Of a stretch of 64,000 nt of DNA, positions 17,989-26,250 are shown piece by piece. The position numbers were made by a program, and so were the translations under genes. Source of the stretch: CAZHRC01 sp964533865. Its GTDB lineage: Bacteria; Bacillota; Clostridia; Tissierellales; Peptoniphilaceae. How positions within the stretch are numbered: position 1 is the first letter of the stretch; each line of letters begins with the position of its first letter. Location: assembly GCA_964533865.1 (NCBI GenBank), contig CAZHRC010000008.1, positions 27,213-91,212 of the forward strand. The letters are read 5' to 3'. Below the pieces are notes generated by a model. That model saw only the letters and a program-made list of their open reading frames with translations, ran no database searches and was not told the DNA's origin.

Positions 17989-19740
17989 ATGAAAAAAGAA
18001 TGGTCACTCAGTAACGATAAAGCAATCATCAACTTTTCAGTGAAATATTGCAGCACCAGCGAACAAATTCTAAACAGCGAAGGTTTCCGCTCGGTTCTGT
18101 TCCACTTTCTAGCCAAAAACAGCGAAGAACACAACCGCATCAACGTCCTTCTCGAAACCGTCTTTGGTACCGACGATCTTTACGAACGCAGCGACGCCAT
18201 CAAACGCTTAACGAAGCTGTTAACGGTAATGACCTCTAAGGAAATCTCTGAAGCTTTTCCAGAATACGCCTTTCTTTACGATCAACGCCTCCAATTTCGC
18301 CATCTTGTCGAAGAGGTATACAACTATTGGCGCAAACTCGAACGCTACGCCATCATCGACAAGGGTTATGACGAAGAAGGCTTTGCCCACACCAACTTCA
18401 TCCAATTGAAAATGCAATTTGACGACAAAGTATTGGACACTTACCGAAAAATCACCAACAACCTGTCCATGACCATCCCCAACATTTACCGCCAAGTACC
18501 AGCAGGCACCAATGTGGGGCTCATCGTCAGCGAAATGGTTTGGCCTATTCCCACCGCTTATAACAATTTAAAATACATCCCCTTTATCAAAAACATCGTC
18601 TTGGAAACCCCTTATATCACCTATCCCAAAAGGAACAAACGGGACGGCGTCTTCCAAGAAGTCACCGAAAACCCAATATCGCGAGCGAGTATGAACGTGG
18701 ATCACTTCTTTTGCTACCCGGCAAAAATTGGCGATTTGATCGCATTTATCTTCATACACCGAGATTTTCTCACCCAAGGGGTGTCCTTGTCCAACTTGTT
18801 TGAAATGGCAAAGGAATCGGAGATCGCCGGAAAAAAACCGGATCTGATCTACGTCTACGGCGCTGCAGACTCAGAAGGTCGCTCCATGACCGTGTTCTAC
18901 GACGACGAAGTCAACGATATTATGGTCGGTTACGTCACCCATGACGAAAACTACGACTACTTTGGCTACTTGAAAAAAATGTCTCTCACCCTACACAACT
19001 TGGTTCAAATCAAACGAGGTTTCCTTCCCGTCCACGGCGCCATGGTCAACATCGTGCTCAAAAACGGTAAAAGAGCCAACGTCGTCATCGTCGGCGACTC
19101 CGGCGCTGGGAAAAGCGAAAGCATCGAAGCCTTCCGCTCCCTCGCAGAAGAACACATCAGCGATATGACTATTATCTTTGACGATATGGGCACCTTGAAA
19201 ATCGACGCGGACACCGGTGAAGTGATGGGCTACGGGACGGAAACCGGAGCATTCGTCCGACTGGACGACTTAGACGCGGGCTACGCCTTCAAAGAACTGG
19301 ACCGCTCCATTTTCATGAACCCCGACAAAATCAACGCTCGATTGATCAGCCCCGTGGCGACCTACGAAGAGATCATGCAAGGTCTACCTGTGGACTTTGT
19401 CCTCTACGCCAACAACTACACCGCCGTCAAAGGAGACGATTCTGCGCTCACCTACTTTGACGACGCTACCAACGCCATTGACGTCTTTCGTTCTGGAAAG
19501 CGGATGGCCAAAGGCACTACCACCGAAGAAGGACTCACCACCTCTTATTTTGCCAACCCCTTTGGTCCACTTCAAAAATCCGAAGCCTGCGATGTGCTAT
19601 TAGACAAATACTTCGCCCAACTGTTTGCGCAAGGGGTGAAAGTAGGAGAATTGAAAACTCAGCTTGGCATTCCGGGCAACGAGAAAAAAGGCCCCGAAGA
19701 AGCCGCCATCGACTTGTTCGAAGCCATTAAAAAACAATAG
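17989..19740 (+). CDS. PEP carboxykinase / HPr-kinase superfamily P-loop protein
   Basis: This is a 583-residue cytoplasmic protein with a P-loop GDSGAGKSES at about residue 369, after HGAMVNIVLKNGKRANVVIV, and an acidic pair IIFDDMGT near 404. These resemble the kinase fold shared by ATP-dependent PEPCK and HPr kinase/phosphorylase. The first 330 residues have no motif I know. Similar clostridial proteins are often labelled PEP carboxykinase, but the classical PEPCK substrate motifs are not obvious, so the reaction is uncertain. Ribosome site AAAGGAG lies 7 bases before the ATG. It is monocistronic, with its own promoter and terminator. Confidence 0.6.
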   Translation: MKKEWSLSNDKAIINFSVKYCSTSEQILNSEGFRSVLFHFLAKNSEEHNRINVLLETVFGTDDLYERSDAIKRLTKLLTVMTSKEISEAFPEYAFLYDQRLQFRHLVEEVYNYWRKLERYAIIDKGYDEEGFAHTNFIQLKMQFDDKVLDTYRKITNNLSMTIPNIYRQVPAGTNVGLIVSEMVWPIPTAYNNLKYIPFIKNIVLETPYITYPKRNKRDGVFQEVTENPISRASMNVDHFFCYPAKIGDLIAFIFIHRDFLTQGVSLSNLFEMAKESEIAGKKPDLIYVYGAADSEGRSMTVFYDDEVNDIMVGYVTHDENYDYFGYLKKMSLTLHNLVQIKRGFLPVHGAMVNIVLKNGKRANVVIVGDSGAGKSESIEAFRSLAEEHISDMTIIFDDMGTLKIDADTGEVMGYGTETGAFVRLDDLDAGYAFKELDRSIFMNPDKINARLISPVATYEEIMQGLPVDFVLYANNYTAVKGDDSALTYFDDATNAIDVFRSGKRMAKGTTTEEGLTTSYFANPFGPLQKSEACDVLLDKYFAQLFAQGVKVGELKTQLGIPGNEKKGPEEAAIDLFEAIKKQ

Positions 19741-19750
19741 TCAAAAACAC

Positions 19751-19780
19751 AGCCCTAGCGTGCACACGCTAGGGCTTTTC
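19751..19780 (+). terminator. Intrinsic terminator of PEPCK-like gene
   Basis: Perfect 12-base stem AGCCCTAGCGTG / CACGCTAGGGCT with a 2-base apex (in practice a slightly larger loop), followed by TTTTCC. Confidence 0.85.
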
Positions 19781-19797
19781 CATTTATTGCTATTCAC

Positions 19798-20709
19798 CTA
19801 AAATAACAGACTCCCCACCCACACGACAATTGGCATGGTCACCAGACAGAGCAAGGTGGTCAACCCGACGTAAACCGACGCCACCTCGTAATCTCCGCCG
19901 TAGAGCTTAGCGAGAGTTGGCACGCTCATCCCCACGGGAGCAGCGGTGACAACGGTCAATACCTCTTTAATCGCCCGAGGAATGGGCAAAAAGGCGAGGA
20001 CGACGACAATGAACAAAGGAAGGACCAAAAGCTTTACCAAGCTGACGACATAGGCGCGTTTTGACCCAAAGAGGTGTTTCAAATCCGCCTGCGCCATAAA
20101 CATGCCCAGTAACCCCATCGCTACCGGTGTATTGGCTTGACCAATTGAAGCCATCGCCTCAGAAACCACAGAGGGCAGCTTCACCGGCGAAATAAACAAC
20201 GCCAACCCGAAGACAATGGAGAGTACCCCTGGATTTAGAGCTAAATCCCTTTTGGACAACATCTGCCCACCACCGCCTGCCAGTTGAATCCCGTAGGTAT
20301 AGCTGAGCACATTGAACACTCCAAGGTACGCCGCCAAATAAAACAAACTGGTCGCATCATACAAGGCGAGCAAGAGGGGAATGCCCATAAACCCTGAATT
20401 GGGAAAGATGACAGCTGCCCGCTCTATGCGCCAGCTTTTGGGGAGCAATAACCGCGCGGCTCCAATACAAAGGCCAAACACCAAGGCAGACACCGCCAGA
20501 GTCAACCCAAAATCTTTTAACATCTCCTGCGAAAAATCCATCTGGAAATTGCGAATGAGCAACATAGGATTGATAATCCACATGAGAAAGGCGGATAAGC
20601 CTCCCGTCCCGGGTTCCGTGATAATCTTTGCACGATAAGCGATAAAGCCCACCGTTGCAATTAAAAGCATAATGAACAATTGATGGGACAATACACTGAC
20701 GATATTCAA
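19798..20709 (-). CDS. AEC family (auxin efflux carrier-like) transporter
   Basis: This is a membrane carrier of about 303 residues with around ten hydrophobic spans in the two five-helix halves of the family. Recognisable pieces are FPNSGFMGIPLLLALYD (first half, conserved Asn-x-Gly-x-Met-Gly) and the C-terminal VTAAPVGMSVPTLAKLYGGDYEVAS. I place the start at TTG 20707-20709, five bases after AGAGG; the open frame runs to 20805 but that extension is hydrophilic, Arg-rich and would overlap the HAD gene promoter. Family members export or import organic acids such as malate; the substrate is not readable. Confidence 0.85.
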   Translation of the reverse strand: MNIVSVLSHQLFIMLLIATVGFIAYRAKIITEPGTGGLSAFLMWIINPMLLIRNFQMDFSQEMLKDFGLTLAVSALVFGLCIGAARLLLPKSWRIERAAVIFPNSGFMGIPLLLALYDATSLFYLAAYLGVFNVLSYTYGIQLAGGGGQMLSKRDLALNPGVLSIVFGLALFISPVKLPSVVSEAMASIGQANTPVAMGLLGMFMAQADLKHLFGSKRAYVVSLVKLLVLPLFIVVVLAFLPIPRAIKEVLTVVTAAPVGMSVPTLAKLYGGDYEVASVYVGLTTLLCLVTMPIVVWVGSLLF

Positions 20710-20821
20710 AACGACCTCTTTTCTAGAGAAAGGCTCACTCAAATCCTCTCTGCGCCCTCTGCGTTTGCCTCCTGTGCCAATCGGGTATAGTATCTGTGAT
20801 ACCAATGACTAGGAGGAAATG

Positions 20822-21478
20822 ATGAAACAAAAACAACTCATTCTATTTGATATGGATGGCACCCTATTCGATACGGAGAAGGGCATCACCCACTGTATAC
20901 GCTTGGCGATGGACAAACTCGGCTATGCCGTACCGGATCAACGTATTTTGCGAAAATTTATCGGTCCACCCCTCTTCGATTCTTTCCAAACTTACTTTGA
21001 CATGGATGAATCCGCCGCCGCTGAGGCTCTGGAGATTTACCGCGGCTATTACCGTCAAGGCGGCATGTACGAAGTCGAAATCTACCCCGGCATCGAAAGA
21101 CTCCTTCAACGTTTGCAAAGCCAAGGTAAAAAAATCGCCGTCGCGACAGGAAAACCTGAAGTCTTTGCCAAAGCGATCCTTGCGCGTTGGAAACTCGATG
21201 GTTACTTTGACACCGTCGTCGGTGCCAGCCTAGACGGAACCCTTGTGGATAAGGTGGATTTGATCAACCTCGTCCACGAGCGCCTACAACTATCTGATCT
21301 GAACGCATCAGTGATGATAGGCGATCGCCTCTACGACATCGAAGGGGCACAAGCAGTGGGCATCGACTCCATTGGCGTCACCTACGGCTTTGGCTCATAC
21401 GATGAACTATCGGACGCTGGCGCCACCGCCATCTGCGAGACCGTAGCCGATGTCGAGACACTTCTTCTCGACGAATAG
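20822..21478 (+). CDS. HAD superfamily hydrolase (phosphoglycolate phosphatase-like)
   Basis: This cytoplasmic phosphatase of about 218 residues has all four HAD motifs: DMDGTLFDT (nucleophile and acid/base Asp) at the N-terminus, a Thr in VATGKPE, the Lys in the following helix, and GDRLYDIEGAQAVGIDSIGVTYGFGS. A helical cap follows motif I, making it subfamily IA. AGGAGGA precedes two adjacent ATGs at 20819 and 20822; the second is better spaced. The substrate may be phosphoglycolate, a nucleotide or a sugar phosphate. Confidence 0.9.
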   Translation: MKQKQLILFDMDGTLFDTEKGITHCIRLAMDKLGYAVPDQRILRKFIGPPLFDSFQTYFDMDESAAAEALEIYRGYYRQGGMYEVEIYPGIERLLQRLQSQGKKIAVATGKPEVFAKAILARWKLDGYFDTVVGASLDGTLVDKVDLINLVHERLQLSDLNASVMIGDRLYDIEGAQAVGIDSIGVTYGFGSYDELSDAGATAICETVADVETLLLDE

Positions 21479-21482
21479 AAAA

Positions 21483-21506
21483 CACACCTGTCGACAGACA
21501 GGTGTG
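21483..21506 (-). terminator. Terminator of rplM-rpsI
   Basis: Perfect 10-base stem CACACCTGTC / GACAGGTGTG with GACA loop. The T-tract (TTTTCTATT) is on the minus strand, so it mainly ends the rpsI transcript; it may also block read-through from the HAD gene. Confidence 0.8.
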
Positions 21507-21519
21507 AAAAAATAACAGA

Positions 21520-21909
21520 TTATCTCTTAGAGAATTGTGAACTCTTACGGGCCTTTTTGAAGCCGTATTTCTTTCTTTCTTTTTGACGTGGGTCACGAGT
21601 CAAAAAGCCAGCTCTTTTAAGGGTTGGGCGAAGTTCGGAATCGGCTTCGATCAACGCTCTTGAAATCCCGTGGCGAATCGCGCCTGCTTGACCAGTGAAA
21701 CCGCCGCCTTTGACGTTGACGTAAATGTCATAACGTCCGTCGTTTTCCGTCAAAGTCAATGGTGCTTTTGCGATGGTGATCAGCGTGTCAAAAGCAAAGT
21801 AATCCTTCAACTCTTTTTTGTTGATGATAAATTTACCAGTACCGGGGCGTAAAAAGACTCTTGCAACAGAGGTTTTGCGACGGCCTGTACCTAAAAATTG
21901 TTGTGCCAT
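21520..21909 (-). CDS. rpsI: 30S ribosomal protein S9
   Basis: Small-subunit protein of 129 residues whose C-terminal tail reaches the P-site tRNA. It shows GTGRRKTSVARVFLRPGTGKF and GGGFTGQAGAIRHGISRAL, and ends in the conserved KKARKSSQFSKR. Start at ATG 21909, preceded by GGAGGACATTTAAT; the frame continues upstream without a ribosome site. Distal gene of the rplM-rpsI operon. Confidence 0.98.
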   Translation of the reverse strand: MAQQFLGTGRRKTSVARVFLRPGTGKFIINKKELKDYFAFDTLITIAKAPLTLTENDGRYDIYVNVKGGGFTGQAGAIRHGISRALIEADSELRPTLKRAGFLTRDPRQKERKKYGFKKARKSSQFSKR

Positions 21910-21928
21910 ATTAAATGTCCTCCCCTTT

Positions 21929-22357
21929 CTAGATTTCCAAAAGCTCTGGTTGTTGCGCTTCGTGATCGTGATCCTCACCAGCGTAAACTCTTAGCTTTCG
22001 ATACATCTGACGACCCAGTTTGTTTTTTGGCAACATGCCTTTAACCGCGTGTTCAATGACGCGCTCTGGGTGTTTATCCAGCATTTCCTTCAAGGTGACA
22101 GACTTTAACCCACCAGCGTAGCCGGAGTGGCGTTTGTACTCTTTTTGGTCCATTTTGTTGCCTGTGACGCGGATTTTGTCAGCGTTGATCACGATGACAT
22201 AGTCTCCACAGTCCACGTTTGGCGTGTAGATAGGTTTGTGTTTTCCACGTAAAACCGTTGCGATTTGAGTAGCTAGTCTACCTAGGACTTGGCCCTCAGC
22301 ATCGACAACGTACCATTTACGTTCCACTTCAAGTGGTTTAGCGATGTAAGATTTCAT
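21929..22357 (-). CDS. rplM: 50S ribosomal protein L13
   Basis: Early-assembly large-subunit protein of 142 residues. Landmarks are WYVVDAEGQVLGRLATQIA, DYVIVINADKIRVTGNK and HAVKGMLPKNKLGRQMYRKLRVYAG. AGGAGGA lies just upstream. In most Firmicutes rplM-rpsI follows truA directly; here seven kilobases of other genes lie between them and the pair has its own promoter and leader. Confidence 0.98.
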   Translation of the reverse strand: MKSYIAKPLEVERKWYVVDAEGQVLGRLATQIATVLRGKHKPIYTPNVDCGDYVIVINADKIRVTGNKMDQKEYKRHSGYAGGLKSVTLKEMLDKHPERVIEHAVKGMLPKNKLGRQMYRKLRVYAGEDHDHEAQQPELLEI

Positions 22358-22545
22358 TTCTTTCCTCCTCCAAAATTTTTAAAACAACCGACCTATTTGG
22401 ACACCGCACAGTCGGAAGCGGTTTTTGTCGTCCGGGGATTTGTTAGAGTCGCACACCCGAAAATCGGCGACTGATTGTTTAAAAATTCCGGGGCAGGTCT
22501 TTTCAAACACTGATATATGATACCTCAAAACCCACCAAAAGTCAA
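22358..22545 (-). promoter_or_regulatory. rplM promoter and candidate L13 ribosomal leader
   Basis: Minus-strand TTGACT (22540-22545), 17 bases, TATCAT (22517-22522) gives a start near 22510 and a leader of about 150 bases. The leader can form GTCGC...GCGAC and CCGAC...GTCGG hairpins before the ribosome site. Autoregulatory L13 leaders are known in Firmicutes; whether this is one needs a covariance search. Confidence 0.6.
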
Positions 22546-22558
22546 AACTTATTTTCAA

Positions 22559-23221
22559 TTAGCGTCTAAAGTACAATCGCTCCAACTCATCGGTCAACGG
22601 CAACACCTGTTTATCGTGGATAATATAGACCCGATCGCACAGGCTTTTGATGTCTTCTTGATTGTGACTGGTGAGCAATATGGTTTTGCCTTCGCTCTTA
22701 CACCGTTTCAACTGTTCGTGTATCTCGTGATACGTTTCGTGATCGAGTGCGTTAAACGGCTCATCCAATATGAGCAGTTCTTGGTTTTCCATGATCGCTT
22801 GTGCGATCCCCAGCTTTTGTTTCATCCCTTGAGAGTACTTTCCCACCCGTGTCTTGTTTTCGGGATCCAAACCAAAACGGCGCATGATGTCTTTGATTTC
22901 TTCTTCACCAATCACATTGCGGATAATAGCAAGGTAATACAGATTTTTGTAGCCGGTGTAGTGATTGACCCAGCCTGGCGCGTTGACGTACACCCCACAG
23001 TTCTCGGGAAAATCCACATCTTTTCCAATCACCTTACCATCGACGGTAATCTCACCTTCCTTATAGGGTACGACGCCTGCGATCATGTTAAACAACACGC
23101 TTTTTCCCGATCCATTGCCGCCTATGATGCCAATAGTCTCGCCTTTTTCCACCTCGAGACCGACGTTTCGAAACAATACATTTTCTTTGAACGCTTTTGA
23201 TAAGCCTTTAATTTGAATCAT
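22559..23221 (-). CDS. ABC transporter ATP-binding protein
   Basis: This 220-residue ATPase has a Walker A (GGNGSGKS), signature YSQGMKQKLGIAQ, Walker B LLILDEPFNALD and switch-region LLTSHNQEDI. The overall type is the CcmA/NatA-like exporters that work with separate ABC-2 permeases. ATG at 23221 follows GGAGGTATTATCA and overlaps the stop of the upstream permease as ATGA. It is the last gene of a five-gene cassette starting with a small secreted protein, so it probably powers export or self-protection. Confidence 0.9.
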   Translation of the reverse strand: MIQIKGLSKAFKENVLFRNVGLEVEKGETIGIIGGNGSGKSVLFNMIAGVVPYKEGEITVDGKVIGKDVDFPENCGVYVNAPGWVNHYTGYKNLYYLAIIRNVIGEEEIKDIMRRFGLDPENKTRVGKYSQGMKQKLGIAQAIMENQELLILDEPFNALDHETYHEIHEQLKRCKSEGKTILLTSHNQEDIKSLCDRVYIIHDKQVLPLTDELERLYFRR

Positions 23222-23940
23222 TGATAATACCTCCTCAGTAGATGTCGCCCACTCCATAGAAGCGCACTTACCATTACACTAATTACTACACCGTAATACA
23301 CTGCCACTTCTCCAGTACTTAAAGCGACCTGACGCAATCGAAGAGCACCGCTCAACCCAAACGGGCTGTAGACGAGCTGTGGTATCGCCGTGCTGAGGAT
23401 GTAAGCGGCTATGCTAACCATCATGCTAAACACCGTCGATCCTGTGAAGATCGCCACCACTAAAAAGAACAAGGTGCTAAAGAGGCTCTCCAGCAACCAT
23501 AAACCCCCATACAGTACAAAAATCAACGGCGCATCGCCGACTTCTCCTTTAATCGCCAATACGCCAAAGGCCAACACCCCATACACACACGCCAATAAAA
23601 ACACCATGGCAAACACTGGGACAAGTAAGGTTATCAGATACCCCCTCCACCCTCGTTGTCGAGTGATGTAATAACTTTGAGCCTCCTTGACGTAGTTTTC
23701 GATAAATACCCCTAGGACGTAACAGGGCGTAAGGTATGCCATAATGCAGAAAGGGAGCATCCCCGGCAAGATATAACCATTTTCTTGACCAGCAAAAGCA
23801 TACCACGCGAGATGATCAAAATACCCTGACTCCTGATGAAAGGTGTAGAACAAAGACAACAACAACAGGTATAAGCCGCCTGCGATGATCACGCGCTTTG
23901 CATCAAGCATCTGTCGAAAGACAAAACGATTAGTTTTCAT
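23218..23940 (-). CDS. Membrane protein, probable ABC permease subunit
   Basis: This 240-residue protein has about six hydrophobic spans (around residues 16-30, 55-75, 105-130, 135-165, 170-190, 205-225). No family motif is recognisable. It overlaps the ATPase gene by four bases and the preceding membrane-protein gene by eleven, so the three should form one complex. The plan resembles ABC-2 type permeases. A Sec signal is absent. Confidence 0.65.
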   Translation of the reverse strand: MKTNRFVFRQMLDAKRVIIAGGLYLLLLSLFYTFHQESGYFDHLAWYAFAGQENGYILPGMLPFCIMAYLTPCYVLGVFIENYVKEAQSYYITRQRGWRGYLITLLVPVFAMVFLLACVYGVLAFGVLAIKGEVGDAPLIFVLYGGLWLLESLFSTLFFLVVAIFTGSTVFSMMVSIAAYILSTAIPQLVYSPFGLSGALRLRQVALSTGEVAVYYGVVISVMVSALLWSGRHLLRRYYQ

Positions 23941-24700
23941 GTAGCCCCCTAAAAAGTCCTATGCGTTCAAAGCGAACGAAAAGATAGGTAAGACCTATGA
24001 TCACCAACTCAACGATAATAATGTAATTTGGCATTTGACTTCCCGCAGAAGTCGATGTGAGTATGGATAAATAATTCCCCGGAAATAGCATGTACATAAG
24101 GTAAGACCCTTCTTCACCAATCGTTATGAAATCAAACACTATACCTTGAGCGATGCACAGCCCAAACCCAAATGTCCAAAACCTTCCCTCCCATTTTTTC
24201 AAGAAAAAATGATGGATAAACTCTAAATTCGAAAAGAATAACAATCCTACCCATAGGTAAATAAAACACTTTGCATAAACAATAAACAATGGGGAAGCAG
24301 AACCCATGGCAAATATCAACGCTTCAACATACACATCTTCGCTTAATTTCACAGGGTTTCCAATATGGGCAAATAACATCATGAATCCAAACGTCGCTAA
24401 CGCAAGCAACACCCCTTCTCCTGCGACTTCTTTCATCGTTTGGCGATATAATCCACTCCATCCTTTGAATCGTACGATACCCATAGGGCTTATCTGCGAT
24501 AATTTCCTTCTAACCCATGCCGTCCATGGAATCAGTAGCACAAAATAGAGAATCATTCGCATCGTGCACATTTCTAAAAAAATGACGATCGGATCATCAC
24601 TGATAAAACCTTCAGCACTCTTTAATGCCGTAGCAAATCCTAAGAGTACTAGCGATAGGATAAAATAAGGTGAACGTAAATAATCGGGAATCTTTTTCAT
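23930..24700 (-). CDS. Membrane protein of the ABC cassette
   Basis: A 256-residue polytopic protein with about six or seven spans, starting MKKIPDYLRSPYFILSLVLLG. It shows no named motif. It is A+T-richer than the surrounding genes and sits between two further membrane proteins of similar size. The ribosome site is weak (AGGTGA about 13 bases upstream). It is probably a permease half or an accessory subunit. Confidence 0.6.
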   Translation of the reverse strand: MKKIPDYLRSPYFILSLVLLGFATALKSAEGFISDDPIVIFLEMCTMRMILYFVLLIPWTAWVRRKLSQISPMGIVRFKGWSGLYRQTMKEVAGEGVLLALATFGFMMLFAHIGNPVKLSEDVYVEALIFAMGSASPLFIVYAKCFIYLWVGLLFFSNLEFIHHFFLKKWEGRFWTFGFGLCIAQGIVFDFITIGEEGSYLMYMLFPGNYLSILTSTSAGSQMPNYIIIVELVIIGLTYLFVRFERIGLFRGLHEN

Positions 24701-24718
24701 CTTGTATTAATTTTCACC

Positions 24719-25483
24719 TCAACATTCTCTTTTTCTGCGCTGTTCGCCTATCAAAAAGATAGCTATCATACACAATATATAGATCATTGGACCATTGAAC
24801 AATGCCATCAACAGAAAATCGGGCGGAGAAAACGAATATAAACCTCTTGCGTAAAGTATACTATAAGATTGATTGAGAAACGGTATCTTATACACCAAAG
24901 CATCTTCAATAAAATGGAATAGAATTGGACTTAGACTTATAACAAAAAAGTTAGTTACCGCTGTACTCATCACCGCTGAAAAAGCACCATGTAAACCGTA
25001 TATAAATCCTTCCCACAAGGCGTAGCCTACCGCGAACAGAAGGGGTTGATTAATGGAAACATCAGAAAAAGGCGATCCATCTAAACCCGGCTCGTGTATA
25101 ATATTCATATCTGCAGAGAAATAATCTAACATCACGTATTTTGATAGATATAACAAAAACACGGATAACATACACAGCACAAAACTCGTTAAAATAATGT
25201 GAGCCCTGTATTTCCAGCCCTTCCGTCTATAACTAATATGTTCAATATATCCATGGGCGCCTTCTGAATAACACAGCCAACCAAACGTGACTCCTATCAC
25301 TAAAAATCGGCCAAAAAACAAAAGAGATCCTGATCCCATGACATAGTACTCCATGGTGTTTCGCCATGTCGTTTGTTCTTGAATATCTTGATGAAATCCT
25401 ACCCATTCGAAAACCATCATCATAATGGTCATCACAATGACATAGGGCATCAATTTTTTTACTGTCATTTTAAATGTACTCAT
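24719..25483 (-). CDS. Membrane protein of the ABC cassette
   Basis: A polytopic protein of about 254 residues and six spans, starting MSTFKMTVKKLMPYVIVMTIMMMVFEWVG. The ATG at 25483 follows GGAG. No family is recognised. Similar size and layout to the next two genes suggest three diverged permease subunits. A hairpin at 25506-25530 separates it from the secreted-protein gene, which would let the first gene be expressed more strongly than the transporter genes. Confidence 0.6.
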   Translation of the reverse strand: MSTFKMTVKKLMPYVIVMTIMMMVFEWVGFHQDIQEQTTWRNTMEYYVMGSGSLLFFGRFLVIGVTFGWLCYSEGAHGYIEHISYRRKGWKYRAHIILTSFVLCMLSVFLLYLSKYVMLDYFSADMNIIHEPGLDGSPFSDVSINQPLLFAVGYALWEGFIYGLHGAFSAVMSTAVTNFFVISLSPILFHFIEDALVYKIPFLNQSYSILYARGLYSFSPPDFLLMALFNGPMIYILCMIAIFLIGEQRRKREC

Positions 25484-25505
25484 CACTTCTTGCTCCTGTA
25501 AATAA

Positions 25506-25530
25506 GGAGAGGAGCCCTACGCTCCCCTCC
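25506..25530 (-). terminator. Hairpin (possible partial terminator) after the small secreted protein gene
   Basis: A 10-base stem GGAGAGGAGC / GCTCCCCTCC with one G-T pair and a 5-base loop. On the minus strand it is followed by a weak T-rich stretch (TTATTTAC), suggesting incomplete termination or RNA processing between the first and second genes. Confidence 0.5.
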
Positions 25531-25537
25531 CAAAAAT

Positions 25538-25933
25538 CTAATTTGGATACCAAGTCCCTCTTACTGTTGTTCTAGAAAGACCGGATGCTTCTGTGTGCGC
25601 TCTTGTTTGTAGATATGCTGTTAAATTATATCCCATTTTCCCTGATCCCATGCTTGCACTTTTGCCGACACTTAGCCAGCCTGTAGAAGCACCTGTTCCA
25701 CTGCTCACAGAATTCATACGAAAAACACATCGCCTTCCTTGGGTTGCTTGTTGAAAATTAACTCTTCCACTTGATGTTGTATCCTTGTGTCGCGGATATT
25801 TTAGAGCACTCCACGCTCCTTTTCGCGGTGCAATAATCTCAAAATACGAAGTTGACGTGCTCGCTAAAACGGATCCACCCATAATTACGCCGATCAATAA
25901 GATCACCGCTAGAAATCTTCTGACTCTTTTCAT
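25538..25933 (-). CDS. Small secreted protein of unknown family
   Basis: A precursor of about 131 residues. Residues 1-24 form a Sec signal peptide (KRVRRF, then a hydrophobic core, ending SVLAS), leaving about 105 residues rich in Ser, Thr, Gly and Arg with repeated aromatic residues and a C-terminal GTWYPN. There is one Cys, no double-glycine leader and no LPxTG. AGGAGGGG precedes the start. It leads a cassette of three membrane proteins and an ABC ATPase, an arrangement seen for secreted peptides such as the lactococcin 972 type, but sequence similarity to those is not convincing. Confidence 0.6.
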   Translation of the reverse strand: MKRVRRFLAVILLIGVIMGGSVLASTSTSYFEIIAPRKGAWSALKYPRHKDTTSSGRVNFQQATQGRRCVFRMNSVSSGTGASTGWLSVGKSASMGSGKMGYNLTAYLQTRAHTEASGLSRTTVRGTWYPN

Positions 25934-26250
25934 CATACCCCTCCTATTGTTTGTGTGGATAGCTATCTTTTAAGTACCGGTGTAGTATTAATGCCCGCAT
26001 AGTTTAATTGTAAACATTTTTTATAGATTAGCTAATGATCTTTTAGCTTTACATTGACTTTACTTTATTTTTACATACCGCGCTAAATTATTTTGCCTGC
26101 CATAACGCCCCCTGATCCATAGCTATGCACTCTTTAGCGTCTAGGATCCCGATTACCATATCCCTCTCGAGATAAATCTAGCATCTGCTTCTTTTCCCTT
26201 TCTCTACTCTTGTGATAAAATATAAGCATCATTTTTCAAAGGAGTTCGCC
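25934..26250. promoter_or_regulatory. Divergent intergenic region with promoter for the secreted-protein cassette
   Basis: Minus-strand TTTACA (26009-26014), 17 bases, TTAATA (25986-25991) is a plausible promoter about 50 bases ahead of the secreted-protein gene. The region is A+T-rich. AAAGGAG at 26238-26244 serves the plus-strand DUF5662 gene. Nothing else is seen. Confidence 0.45.

Noticed and set aside
22517..23200. 227-codon plus-strand frame opposite the ABC ATPase
   Set aside because: Antisense of a gene with complete Walker and signature motifs; the frame also crosses the rplM promoter.
25538..25933. Lactococcin 972-type bacteriocin
   Set aside because: Layout and size are similar, but the sequence does not convincingly match; kept as an unknown secreted protein.
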